A DNA stretch of 64,000 nucleotides from Macrolepiota albuminosa. Its lineage: Eukaryota; Basidiomycota; Agaricomycetes; Agaricales; Agaricaceae. Of the stretch, positions 10,990-22,959 are shown piece after piece (positions within the stretch are counted from its first letter, which is position 1; each line of letters opens with the position of its first letter). Position numbers and translations under genes: made by a program. The stretch is from the NCBI GenBank assembly GCA_027475525.1, contig JAMWFC010000055.1, positions 1,997,893 to 2,061,892 on the forward strand, in the 5' to 3' direction. The notes beneath the pieces were generated by a model. It did no database searches. It was given only the letters and a program-made list of their open reading frames with translations, and had not been told where the DNA came from.

Positions 10990-11830
10990 TTTAACAAGTG
11001 GAGTGCAAATTAATGGGACTGGCAATGTCCACTCCCGTCCCTGTTCTTGTCCTGCTGGCCTTGCTGGCAGGAGCGTTTGGCCTAGTCCCCAGGCAGGCCG
11101 TCGTCCACACGCTGCTCATTGCCACCCCTCGCTGCGTCCGTTCTCCATCTGCAGGTCCTCGCCGGTGCCCGTCTGCCCATGCTCGCTGTACCAGGCGTGC
11201 TGCTCGTCTGCGGTATGTCTCCGTGCGCCATGTGAGCATCGCCTGACGCCTCTGCAGCGACGCTCTTCTCCTTTGTGCCGCGCTTCTCCCGCATTACGCC
11301 AATCCTGTTCCTTGTGTCCATTGTCGCCACCCTCGCCACCACTGCCTGTCTCTTCCAGCTACCGCCTGCGTCACACCCTTCGTCTGTCTGAGAAACCCCT
11401 CCTGTCGCCGCGCACCTCTCTTCCTCTCGTTCTCCTCCTCTCCGCACAGCTCTCCTACACTCTCGCCACCGCATTCTGCATCCCTCCCGCCCTCCACGCC
11501 TCCGGCCCGCCATCCCCGCTCGTCGTCTCCCTCGTCTCCGTCTCCCACCTCTCCTCCACCGACATCCTCGACACCGCATTCACCGTCCTCTCCTCTTTAT
11601 CTGCGCCACACACTACTATTCCTGTCCGAACTCTCTTGACAGGTTATCCACTGGGTCCAGGTTATACCACGCCCAAGCAGAGTTCTGCTGGAGTGCATCT
11701 GTCTCGAACTATCATGCTTTGGACTACGCCGTATTCCTCGACAATCACTCGCACAAGCGCCCGGTGACCTCATTGAGATTGCATTGGCTTGTTTCAAGCC
11801 TTTGTTTGACTGCAAGTCATGGAAAAATGT
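10990..11830 (+). other. Possible host gene or fragment, hydrophobic, unidentified
   Basis: This stretch differs from its surroundings in being GC-rich with C/G-biased third positions in one frame. ATG candidates at 11016 and 11028 start a hydrophobic segment (MSTPVPVLVLLALLAGAFG) that could be a signal peptide or membrane anchor. A second strongly C3-biased stretch, about 11360-11660, reads LPLVLLLSAQLSYTLATAF and then HLSSTDILDTAFTVLS. A splice donor gtatgt near 11213 and an acceptor ctcttccag near 11359 could join two exons, but I could not build a full model. It might be a membrane protein gene or a truncated copy. No family is recognised, so this stays tentative. Confidence 0.3.
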
Positions 11831-12535
11831 GTTTTTCATGTTAATGGTTTCTTCGATCGAGTCTTCTCGCTTCTGTTCTTGACCAATCCGTCATCTTGAA
11901 AGACTTCAAACAATGTAGTCAAACCCTCTGCATGCTTTCGCAGCGGCCGGTCATTGTGCGACGCGTTCGCGAGCTATTCATCAAGCCTTGTTCGAGCTGC
12001 GATTGCAAACAGGGTGTCGCTGTTAGTTTGCTAATGTGAGGGATATTGCGGTCACCCATCACCTAGACGCTCTCACAAAGTTTATATGGACGGTGAGGGT
12101 TGGTCTCTGGTAGGGAAACGATTTAGCTCTCTTTTCTGCAGCGAAGCACGCATTCAACGCACTCGTCATCATATAGGTCGTATTGTATAACGGCGACGGG
12201 GCAGGCAGAACGCTGAACAACTTTGGACTTCACATGTGTTCCACGTATCCGTCGTATGCGCGTTGGAGGTCTCGTCAGATCTTCAGGGTGGGCTCGTATA
12301 CCAGAGAACACGTCGCGTTCGTCTTGCAGATTGGAGACAGCCAAGCGTGGTCTAGGATAAGGCATCAAAGAGGCGGGATGATGGTTTAGTATGTCTGGAT
12401 GATCGCACTAGTGGAGAGAAGACAGCTGCACGAGACAAGCCTGGGACTGGAGGACAACTTGAGCGTCGCGCTCGAATAGGAAGGAAGCTAGATCTTTCCT
12501 GGCAGCAGAGATCGGTACAAAGGAGAGATTGCTGA
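11831..12535. other. Unassigned DNA before segmental duplication
   Basis: Short frames only. A stretch near 11875-12040 reads ILKDFKQCSQTLCMLSQRP followed by a frame with VRRVRELFI, loosely reminiscent of fungal F-box proteins, but too short to call. 12123-12368 is open on the minus strand (about 80 codons) without a recognisable motif. Confidence 0.25.
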
Positions 12536-14210
12536 GAACAAGTAAGCGATTCATTTCAGAATTTAGTCCACTGTAATCTAGCACGCTTGACACGATTCTA
12601 CAAGGGCCCTTACTGTATTTGTTTTGGTACTAGTGTTGCCCACACGTTAACAAGTCATCATATGCATCTCTATCTACCAAATGCTCAAACAAGCCATGTA
12701 ATCCGCATATAGCTGTGTCCTCTGTTGTGTATGTTCACAACAAGGCTTCAGACGAGTTTGTCGGTGTATCAAGCACGTCTAGACTATGCCTTCTCGCAGA
12801 ACGAAGGCGACAATTTGATGAGCAGCCAGGAACGCGAGCGAGGGAGGATCTAACTGGTAGCAAAAGGGTCAAGTCGAATATCTTGGAGAAGATGTCAATT
12901 GAGATTGGAAAGAAGAAGTTACGAAGTCTCGTCATTTTCACTTGCTCGCCTGCTGCTGATTTCTTTCTTTTGGGCCGTAGTCATTCCCCATTCCTGCAGG
13001 TAGGGTCTGTGGGAGAAATAAACACGTTTAGTCGAGTTTTTCATGTTTAACTATTGGAACAATACTATCACGTCGTCCTTGCAATCTGGCATCTCCGGAA
13101 CACCCTTTTCTTTGTTGTAACAGCCCCTGCCATCCAACCTTCAAGAACTAAGCTTCTTGGCATCAACGTCTCTTTTCTTCTTGGATATCGGTACAGCCTG
13201 CGTGAGTGGTTGTTGGAACGCCTCCAAAGCCAAAGCTTCTTTGAAGTCGGTGAGTCAGGTGTTTCCTTTTCAGGAGTCTCTAACAAACACTTCTCACTCT
13301 CGCGCTCGTCATGCACAAACGTGGTCCTAATTTTCAATGGTCATGGTCCTAATTGACTTGAATGGTAATCCCGAAGGCCCCATTAGTTGCCTCACGCTAC
13401 GAGATAGCTGATACTTCACATGCACTCTTCGCCAAACGGACGACAACTCACAAAGTAGGTTTTTTTCTAACTATTTCACTTATTCACAGTTTCAGGTGAT
13501 CATTCCCGCATACTCCATCTCGTGTGTTACGAAACCAATTTTTGCCTTCGGAGTATTTGGTGACGGAGGAAAGCTCTCAGAAGTCGAGTGCATCTAGTGC
13601 TCATTCTCTGGCCTTGAACGACATCAGAGCCCCCATTCTCAATCTCTCCTATCCGGTCATTAGCCCCATATTCTTCTCGTTTCACGCACCCAAGTTCCTC
13701 CCGGCAGGGGTATTCTGGCAGGCAGCTTGCGAAAGCCGCCCGAGTGGGCGAGTACGACAATTGACAGGGAATAAAATAAATTCAAGGACAGTAAAAATAT
13801 ATGCGCCTTTGTTGAAACCGCCTTACCTTGTGCGTCACGTTCTATGGGGGAGGGTTCACTCCGCAAGAGTAAATCTGCATAATCAGTTTACTGGTTCTTG
13901 GCTGATCGTCTCGATGGTCAGATTTTTGGATTCCCGTGAACGGAGGTTTGAGAAACTAGGAAAGAGAATCATAAGCAGAAGCCTCGAGATCTTAGAAAGA
14001 CAGATCTTTCCACGTTGTTTGCAAATGACAATGACATATGTCGCATGCACAGCCCAGCCTTGTGAATTTGTGAGAATGGGATGAGAAACCCTCGACATAT
14101 TTGGATAGAAATCAATGTCGCACAACATATGACAGGTGTACTCGTGGCAACCGTTCTTTATCATCATCGTCCATCTTGCTTGCAGTTTATCGCTCTATTG
14201 CTCATTGAAT
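12536..14210 (+). promoter_or_regulatory. Conserved region upstream of the NLR gene
   Basis: This 1.7 kb is retained in both copies of the duplication (compare 50308-51975) with high identity. Frames such as 13524-14084 and its counterpart 51261-51665 are partly shared, but their starts and ends differ between copies and the frame is cut earlier in copy 2. It is probably not a conserved protein. It may hold the promoter, and possibly a 5' UTR intron, of the NLR. No TATA box could be assigned with confidence. Confidence 0.4.
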
Positions 14211-17200
14211 ATGTCTACTACCCAGAACGACAAGACCTCAAGGAGGCGACGTTTCATTCAAGGGTTTCGCTCAGTGTTTGCTAAAGGTCGTACTTTATTG
14301 CCTCGGGTAGGTGCCTCCAGGGCATCTTCCCCCGTTTCTCTCTTGGAAAATTCTAACTCTTCTCGCGTGAATAATTTGGAAAATGTCTCTTCAAACCAGG
14401 TTTCATCTATCCCGGGCTCTTCAGGTGCTGGTAAGCACATCCGTCGTCATAGTCGTTTCAAGCGTCTAAATCCACAATTGAGCTCCCACGCACTTACTTC
14501 CGTCGGCTGTTCTGCTAGATGCAGAAGAAGGTGATGTATCTGGTGAGTATTCGTGCATTCCTAACTTTACTGTTGAAGATCATGTACTCCAGGATCTACT
14601 GCCGGAGATCATTTGCAACCCACTGCCTCTCTGACTCTTGAAAATAATAACTGTGAGTAATCAAACAAATAAATGAAGAGACTGCATAAGAATATCAATT
14701 CTATCTATCACAGCCCAAACCACTCCTTCTATGTATTCAGCAACTGCTTTGTCAAATATGAGAGATGGACTCGGTGAGACCTGTTCATTCATTCCATTCA
14801 TTGTGTCAAGTCTGAACACTTGAAAGGATCCACACCGATGGAGACGACTACAACTCCCGTAGCATCCGATACTGGTAAGTGATTAACATACTAGGCATTT
14901 GTATTTATTGCTTCACAAACCAAAGGACCTACCTCCATCCATCCAGCATCTTCATTTTTCACTGAAGGCAACACAAGTTAGTATTTATTCCATCTCATTA
15001 ATCTACTGAGGCTTGAACAACCTTCAAAGTGAATATAACTCATGTGGATCCTTCCCAGCCTTCTGCAAATGTGGAAGGAGTTCATCTTAGTAAGTTATCA
15101 TTATCTGTTCAATAGGTATCTCTTAGCTTTCTTTCAAACATTTCAGACGAGTTAAGGGATGGGTTCAAAAAAGTTTGGAATGGTGTTGAGCTTTTCTTTA
15201 AAAAAGCTGAGAAAGTTGTGGGTGGAACCCCTCTTCAAATTCCTGTTGGTGTGCTCAATTCCCTTATTGAGCTCAAAAATGTGGGTTTGTCTTCCTTTTA
15301 TTGTGGAACAGTTGCTTCAAAAATCATTATAGGCTGTTAGTGAGAATGAAAATGATGTGGATGCTTTGATGACCAGAATTAACAATCATTTGGTTGCTGT
15401 GTGTGATACTCTGGTTAACAGTGATGACAAGAACTTGGATTATCTGATTGAAGGCTTTGCTGGGTATGAGCAGTATTGTTTGAACTTTCCAAGGCTAATA
15501 TCCTACAGCAAACTTTTAAAAAACTTGAAACAAATTGATATGATATTGACAAAAGCAGCATGGAAGAAATTTTTGGAAAATGAAAAGGACAAGTCAAACA
15601 TAAATGATATTTTCAAGAACATTGATCAAGAACTAAATATTTTTCAGGTATGATTAATTGCATATATAATTAAAAGTTTTTTTAATTGGTGTTTAAGATG
15701 AAACTGAATCTGAAAATTGATCAGAATATATATAAGTTGGAATCTAAACTTGATGTAAGTTACATGCAGAAAGTCATGCTCTGAATTAACATGAGTTTTA
15801 GAAATTGCAACTAGACAGCTGGCCTTGTGCTTATAAAGCTATGCATGATACTCATCACGATAATGTGCCAACATTATTTCGCCAGTCTTGCACCAAAGGC
15901 ACACGTGTTGCAATACTTGAACAAATTTCTACTTGGGTTCAAGATGTAACAGCTAATAGTCCACAGGTCTTTTGGCTCACTGGTCATGCAGGATCAGGAA
16001 AGTCTACTATTGCTTATACTATAGCTCAAAGATTTGAAAAGGACAATGATGTATTGGCTACTTTCAAAGCCAGTTTTTTCTGCTCTCGGCAGTTTGAAGA
16101 AACAAGACAACAGAAAAATATCATTCCTACTCTTGTGTATCAGCTAGCTTATCGCTCAATGCTTTTTCTTAAAGCTTTACCAGCTACAAGCAAGGATTCA
16201 GCTAACAAGCAATTGAACAAACAAATGCAAGACCTCTGGGTAGAGCCTTGGCAAAAAGCTCATTCTAGCAGCTCTTTAGATCTACCTCCATATTTAATTG
16301 TTATTGATGCTTTGGATGAAATTGATAATCACAAAGGTCTAGAATTTCTCCAGAAACTGCTTTTGACTATTAAAGAGGGATATTTGCATGGTTTCAAGTT
16401 TCTTGTTACAAGCCGACCAGATCCTAAGGTTGAAGCATTGTGCAAGACCTTTCCATCTGACTCAGTCTGTCATCTTCATCATGTCTCTCACAAGGAGGCT
16501 GATACAGATATTATGACATATTTAAATAATGCACTTCCAGGATTTCAAAACACAAAAGAACTTAGGGAGCTTGGAAATAAAGCCAATGGTCTCTTTATTT
16601 ATGCTTTCACAGCAGTAAATTACATTTCATCTGGCATTCCAGAAGAGCAGCCTATCATCATGAAAAGATTGTTTGACTCTACTAGTGATGCAAAACTCTC
16701 AGATTCTTCTGATACAACATTGTTAATTAATAATTTCTATGATACAATATTATCAGAAGCATTTAGTGGAGGCCTAGAAATGTTTCTTGATGATCGTCTA
16801 AAAATTTTACATACTATTCTTTGTGCAGAAGAGCGCATATCTACTTCTGTTGCAGCAGCATTGCATGCTGAAGCTAATACTCAAAAAATAATAGTCTTAA
16901 AACCACAAGCTGATGACATTGTTGAAAGGCTCCATGCTGTGCTCTACAAAGAAAATGACTATATCTTCTGGTATCATGCTTCATTTCCTGACTTTCTTCT
17001 ATATCAGAAAGAATCTTCTACAATTTCTCTGAAATTATCAAATAAATCTTCAAATAATATCAGAAACTTGTCTTGTGATGCATCAGCTCATCATGCAATT
17101 CTTACCTTGCACTGCTTTAACATTATGATGAATAATCTGCACTTTGACATGTGCAGCATGCCTTCATCATTTCTTTTAGATTCAGAAATAACCAATCTTG

Positions 17201-20200
17201 ATGCATTAGTCAAAGAAAGAATTTCAGAAGTACTTCAGTATGCTTGTCGGCACTGGGCTGGACACATGTTCAAAGCTGCAACTAACAAATATCAGACACT
17301 TCAGTACAACTTGGAAGGATTTCTTGATATTCAAGTGCTTTTTTGGATAGAAACTATGAATCTTTTAAAGTCATTAAAAAAATGTCATATTATGCTGCAA
17401 CAAGTGTGTGACAGTATAAAAAAGGTGAAATTTTTTAATATAATTCTATTCTATAACTGATGCAATGCAAATAGAACAAAGAAAGCAAATCATCTCTTAT
17501 TCAGAAGATTGATGAAGCAGCCAACTTTGTAGTTCATTTTGCTGCTAGCCCAGCAGCTTTGTCAACACCACATTTATACATTTCAGCCTTAGCAACATGG
17601 CTAGAAGATAGTGTGTTGTCACAAGGATGGAAGAAGAAATTTCATAAAATTCCATCAATTACAAGCAATAAAAAACATACACTGGCAAAAATCAATATAT
17701 TACAAGAATCAAAAGTGATGTGTGTTGCATTTTCACCAGATGGCAAATGCATTGTCTTTGGCTTAAGAGACAATTCTGTGAGAATGTGGGATGCCTCCAA
17801 TGGTGCACAGCTGCAGGAGCTAAATGGCCATACCGGTTTTGTCACATCTGTTGCATTTTCATGTGATGGCAAGTGCATTGTCTCTGGCTCAGATGATTGG
17901 TCTGTAAGGATATGGGATGCCTCCAATGGTGTACAGCTGCAAAAGATAAATGGCCACACTGATATTGTCACATCTGTTGCATTTTCACCTGATTGCAAGT
18001 GTATTGTCTCTGGCTCAGGAGATAGGTCTGTAAGGGTGTGGGATGCCTCCAAGGGTACACAGCTGCAGGAGCTAAATGGCCACACCAATTTTGTCACATC
18101 TGTTGCATTTTCACCTGATGGCAAGTGCATTGTTTCTGGCTCATATGATAGGTCTATAAAGGTGTGGGATGCCTCTAATGGTGCACAGCTGCAGGAGCTG
18201 AATAGCCACACTTCTACTGTCACATCTGTTGCATTTTCATGTGGGATGCCTCTAATGGTGCACAGCTGCAGGAGCTGAATAGCCACACTTCTACTGTCAC
18301 ATCTGTTGCATTTTCACCTGATTGCAAGTGCATTGTCTCTGGCTCAATTGACAAGTCTGTAAGAGTGTGGGATGCTTTCAATGGTGCACAGCTGCAGGAG
18401 CTGAATGGCCATACTGGTTTTGTCAATTCTGTTGCATTTTCACCAGATGGCAAGTGCATTGTCTCTGGCTCAATTGACAAGTCTGTAAGAGTGTGGGATG
18501 CTTTCAATGGTGCACAGCTGCAGGAGCTGAATGGCCATACTGGTTTTGTCAATTCTGTTGCATTTTCACCAGATGGCAAGTACATTGTCTCTGGCTCACA
18601 TGATATGTCTGTGAGGATGTGGAATGCCTCTTATAGTGCACAGCTGCAAAAGTGTAATGGCCACACTTCTTCTGTTTTATCTGTTGCATTTTCACCAGAT
18701 GGCAAGTACATTGTCTCTGGCTCAAGTGATAGGTCTGTGAAAGTGTGGAATGCCTTTAATGGTGTCCAGCTGCAGGAACTGGATGGTCACACCTCTTCTG
18801 TCTTATCTGTTGCATTTTCACCTAATAGCAAGTGCATTGTCTCTGGCTCATATGATAGGTCTATAAAGGTGTGGGATGCCTCTAATGGTGCACAGCTGCA
18901 GGAGCTGAATAGCCACACTTCTCCTGTCACATCTGTTGCATTTTCACCTGATTGCAAGTACATTGTCTCTGGCTCAGATGATAAGTTTGTAAGAATGTGG
19001 GATGCCTCTAATGGTACACAGCTGCAGGAGCTGAATGGCCATACTGGTTTTGTCACATCTGTTGCATTTTCATCTGATGGCAAGTGCATTGTCTCTGGCT
19101 CACATGACTGGTCTGTAAGGGTATGGGATGCCTCCAATGGTATACAGCTGCAGGAGATAAATGGCCACACTGATACTGTCACATCTGTTGCATTTTCACC
19201 TGATTGCAAGTACATTGTCTCTGGCTCATTTGACCAGTCTGTAAGAGTGTGGGATGCCTCCAATGGTGCACAGCTGCAGGAGCTGAATGGGCACACTTCT
19301 TATGTTACATCTGTTGCATTTTCACCTGATAGCAAGTACATTGTCTCTGGCTCATTTGACAAGCCTGTAAGGGTGTGGGCCTCTAATGGTGCACAGCTGC
19401 AAGTGCTGAATGGCCATACTGATTTTGTCAGTTCTGTTGCATTTTCACCTGATGGCAAGTACATTGTCTCTGGCTCTTTTGATGACTCTGTAAGAGTATG
19501 GAATGCCTCTAATGGTATGCAGATAGAGGAGCTGAATGTCAACCCTTCTTGTGTTTTATCTGCTGCATTTTCACCAGATGGCAAGTATATTGCATCTGGT
19601 TCAAGTGATAGGTCTGTGAAAGTGTGGAATGCCTCTAATGGTGTCCAGCTGCAAGAACTGGATGGTCACACCTCTTCTGTCTTATCTGTTGCATTTTCAC
19701 CAGATAGCAAGTGTATTGTCTCTGGCTCATATGATGGGTCTATAAAGGTGTGGGATACCTCTAATGGTGCACAGCTGCAGGAGCTGAATGGCCACACTTC
19801 TTCTGTCTACTCTGTTGCATTTTCACCTGATAGCAAGTGCATTGTCTCTGGCTCATATGATGGGTCTATAAAGATGTGGGATGCCTCTAATGGTGCACAG
19901 CTGCAGGAGCTGAATAGCCACACTTCTACTGTCACATCTGTTGCATTTTCACCTGATTGCAAGTGCATTGTCTCTGGCTCAATTGACAAGTCTGTAAGGG
20001 TGTGGGATGCTTCTAATGGTGCACAGCTGCAGGTGCTGAATGGCCACACTGATTTTGTCAGATCTGCTGCATTTTCACCTGATTGCAAGTGCATTGTCTC
20101 TGGCTCAGATGATTGTTCTGTAAGAGTGTGGGATGCCTTCAGTGGTGTACAGCTCTGGAAGCTGAATGACAACACTTCTCCTGTCATATCTGTTGCATAT

Positions 20201-20614
20201 ATTCTTAATGGCGAGTACATTTACTCTGACTCACATGACCAATCTGTGAACTTGTGGAATGCCTCTAATGGTGCACAGATAGATAAGGACATTTTTGAAG
20301 TCAGATATGTTGTATTTCTACCTGATAGCAGATGCATTTTTTTTGGCTCAGATAATCCATCTATAGCAATGTGGAATGCCTTCACTAATAAACAACTTAA
20401 TATGTGGACAATTGACTATACAGGATGGATTGTGCAACATGTTACTCAACAAAAACTAATGTGGGTCCCTGATCACATTTTTGGTGCATTATACCACCCA
20501 TATATTACTCTTATTATTACACATCATGGCTCTTTTCATGTAAATTTCACATCTTATGCATTTGGAACGAGATGGACACAGTGTTATAATTTACAAGCTA
20601 TAGAAGTGTCTTAA
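14211..20614 (+). CDS. NACHT-WD40 (NLR-like) protein, 12 exons
   Basis: A STAND NTPase of the fungal NLR type, expected to act in the cytosol as a recognition or cell-death switch. Exons by splice signals: 14211-14430, 14519-14542, 14593-14652, 14714-14773, 14827-14874, 14926-14976, 15030-15089, 15147-15280, 15333-15647, 15698-15754, 15802-17424, 17475-20614. All joins keep the frame and no stop occurs up to the WD40 region. Residues 1-170 are Ser/Thr/Pro-rich. About 175-343 is a helical region that could be an MLKL/HeLo-like effector domain (inference). NACHT begins near 400 with P-loop GHAGSGKST, Walker B LIVIDALDEID near 509 and SRPDP sensor-like motif. From about 965 come 21 WD40 repeats of 42 residues. 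A 77-bp duplication at 18163-18316 shifts the frame; without it the CDS is 1905 codons including the stop. That duplication is probably an assembly error, so the real gene is likely intact. Confidence 0.85.
17700..20400 (+). repeat. Array of 21 near-identical 126-bp WD40 repeats
   Basis: Each unit encodes 42 residues of the type VTSVAFSPDGKCIVSGS, then variable-D-variable-S, VRVWDASNGAQLQELNGHT. Counting units by the AFSPD/SGS core gives 4 before and 17 after the frame break, hence 21, which would suit three seven-bladed propellers. The last two or three units are degenerate (AYILNGEYIYSDSHD, FLPDSRCIFFGSDN). One unit lacks a residue (VWASNG at about 19375). Differences concentrate at the two residues after GHT and around the central Asp (Y, I, F, S, H, D before it; R, K, Q, G, W after it). 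Confidence 0.85.
18163..18316. repeat. Perfect 77-bp tandem duplication (4 of 10), breaks NLR frame
   Basis: 18163-18239 equals 18240-18316, with mismatches at both outer edges. It is part of a 126-bp WD40 unit. Because 77 is not a multiple of 3, it produces the only frameshift in this gene; removing one unit puts 17475-20614 back in one frame. Confidence 0.95.
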
Positions 20615-21727
20615 TAGCATTATAGCATATATGTATTCATTAGCTGATAGTTTATTGAGATTTTTCATGCCTTTAGTAAACAGTTTATAATATTATTGTT
20701 GAAAGCAATTGGGTCAATATATACATTTGTTTGAGCAATAGCCTCCTAGATCCAATAAACCTTTACATTATAGTGTTTGATCTTGCTGTAGCCACCTAAG
20801 TTTTTGATCAGTGCAGTAGCAGTATTGTTGTCACATGTTATATAAAGAAGGCAATCTATACAAATATCTATCTTAGAAAGCCAAGAAAATATCTATATGG
20901 ATTGCTTGCTCACTTTAAATTCTCTAATGTATCCAGTTTATCCTATCAACATGCTGATTGAATTCTGTATTTTTGCTTTCTAGCTTATTGACTTTTCTGC
21001 TATCACAAAAATATATGTCCCTATTCATTTCTTGGAGTAACATTGCAGTTTTAATGTTTTGATACAATTTTGATATGATAAACTTCTTTTAAGGAAGTTT
21101 GCATGTGAGTATGTAGCATAGGTACAGCAATACTTTATCAAGGTTAAAAATGTTTCCTTATTTATTGGATAAGACTAGACACCATCATTCTCAATACTGT
21201 GGCTTTAGCATGGGATGTGTTATGTCACTAATTTGCTCAAAAACACAACCTGATACATGCCCTCAACACTGATTGGTTAGACCTGTTCAATCTCTCCATG
21301 TTATAAGATGCACAGGCCTCTTAAACAATTTTTTTACTCTACATGTACTAACACATCAATTTCTTTTCACATCTTCTCATCTTGTATGTTCTATTGCCTT
21401 TCTACACTTTTTATTCTCACATGTATAATATCCCATCTGACATGTACAAACAAATACTGATTTCAACAGTACAGCTCTGGTGGGCAGATGTGGCCAAATA
21501 TGAGCTTGTTGAAGAATATGATGTAGAACTCTGGCTCTTCATTTATAACATCATTTTTACATCATATACAGGTATGTTTCTCTCTTATTTCATTATGATG
21601 TGTTTATTATATTATTATAATATACATATATTCATAGCTATAAATATCTTGCCACATCCTGGAGTCATGTCATTTCTTAATATTGACTGCAGATATTTAT
21701 CTTGTTAACTACTGTACATGAATACAT
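20615..21727. other. Region downstream of NLR, conserved in the duplication
   Basis: AT-rich, with no convincing gene. It is matched by 57120-58130 after copy 2. From about 21330 it also resembles 59755-59940 (acatgtactaacacatcaattt, ttctcatcttgta, acatgtac boxes). A 108-codon frame at 21382-21708 has a hydrophobic composition but no recognisable family. Confidence 0.35.
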
Positions 21728-22590
21728 TGATACAATGCTGTACCAGCAGTCAGGGACACACCATGCACCAGAAGTCAAAATAAACATTTAATTATGGGCT
21801 GAAAACTGTAAGCCTCCTGGTAGTTGTCTCAACAAAAAAAAATATATATATCTCCAAAATATCTCAATAAATACACAGAAAAGTACAGAACAATAGGCAG
21901 GGACCAGCTCAAACTATCAGCTCAACAATAGTCCAACTACTATAATGGGGAGGGGAAGCATGGGAGCTGGCAGAGGGGGAAAAATGAGATCAATTTATGA
22001 TGATCTAGATCAAGATCAGATCTGACAATGCCTGATTTGATATGACTGAAAGGGGAAAGGGAAAGAAGCATGGAGGGATGTCAAAAAAAGCATGGAATGC
22101 AGGGAAGGGCTAAAAGGGAAAAGAAGGATCTATTAATGGGATTGTGCTAAATGGAGCTGAAGCAAATAGGAAAGTGGCAATTAGAAACATCTGAATGAAT
22201 GGTGGAACAAGAAATTGAATGGTGGCACTGGTGGCACCAAAACAGGCCTCTCAAAAGGGAAATTGGACTATCAAGTATGTTCAGGAGGCTGGAGAGTTTA
22301 CAACAAAGAGTCATGTGTAGCTAGTGGTCTGTGCACTAGAAAAACAGTATAAATAGCCCAAGTTTAGTAGAGAATAGACAGGCAATTGATAGGCAAAGGC
22401 TCAGTGATTCTCAGAGAGTGAATTGCTTAGGCTGGAGTTTGTTGAGAAACCTCTGCTTTTCAGAATATTATTGAAAGCATTCAACATTATAAAATCTCAA
22501 TTTTGTCATCAAGTCAGTGTGAATTGGAAGTCATATTCTACACTAGCAAGCCCCAGAACTATCAAGTACTACTTGCAACCAAGTACTACA
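21728..22590 (+). mobile_element. Solo LTR, family C (copy 2)
   Basis: TGATACAATGCTG start, AAGTACTACA end, TATA box at 22348, and 4-bp target duplication ACAT at 21724-21727 and 22591-22594. Length is 863 bp. Confidence 0.92.
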
Positions 22591-22950
22591 ACATCATCAT
22601 TTGCTATAATGCTGCATCAGAGCTGTACCTGGTTGGGTATCTGCTGCTACTACTACAGCTGCTTCTGCATATGAAACAAAGTTGTTCTTCCCACTAAAAG
22701 AACTTCAACTCCACATTCACTTATTCTTGCATGTCCACCTACCAAGCCAGCCTTATTGTAAGCTGAGGCTATATGCTCTGCCAGCTAGCCCAGCATGAGA
22801 TAAGGCAGGTTGACTTATAAGGACATCATTTCTTTCCTTTTCCAGCAATTCAGTCTATTTATTTGTGTGCAATATAAGACATTCTTCCATTTGTTTTTTC
22901 ACTTGACATAAGATCTTTTTATTTTCTCTATCTAAGTTGTCAACATCTCA
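22591..22950. repeat. Repeat shared with 60150-60530
   Basis: This block and 60160-60530 share the order ctggttgggtatctgct, gcagctgcttctg, aagttgttcttcccac, aaagaacttcaactcca, then taagctgaggctat and agataaggcagg. Removing the LTR at 21728 joins it to the similar sequence before 21727. No function is visible. Confidence 0.55.
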
Positions 22951-22959
22951 GCTCTACCA

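Larger units (their letters stand above)
12536..21700 (+). repeat. Segmental duplication, copy 1 (NLR locus)
   Basis: It is homologous, in the same orientation, to 50308-58140. Identity is high from aagtaagcgattcattt through the upstream region, the NLR gene and about 1 kb downstream (up to the atgtactaacacatcaattt region). Differences include WD40 repeat number, a deletion of about 250 bp in copy 2, and small indels. Copy 1 keeps an open gene; copy 2 does not. Confidence 0.9.

Noticed and set aside
11082..11579. Arg/Gly-rich minus-strand frame of 165 codons
   Set aside because: It is opposite the C3-biased plus-strand frame and has low-complexity composition; probably a shadow.
17642..20220. 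Long minus-strand open frames opposite the WD40 array (Pro/Glu/Thr/Cys-rich repeats)
   Set aside because: They are mirror frames of the 126-bp repeats; codon periodicity and splice structure fit the plus strand.
17700..20400. CRISPR-like regular repeats
   Set aside because: The 126-bp periodicity is coding (42-residue WD40 units), in a eukaryote, with no spacer structure.
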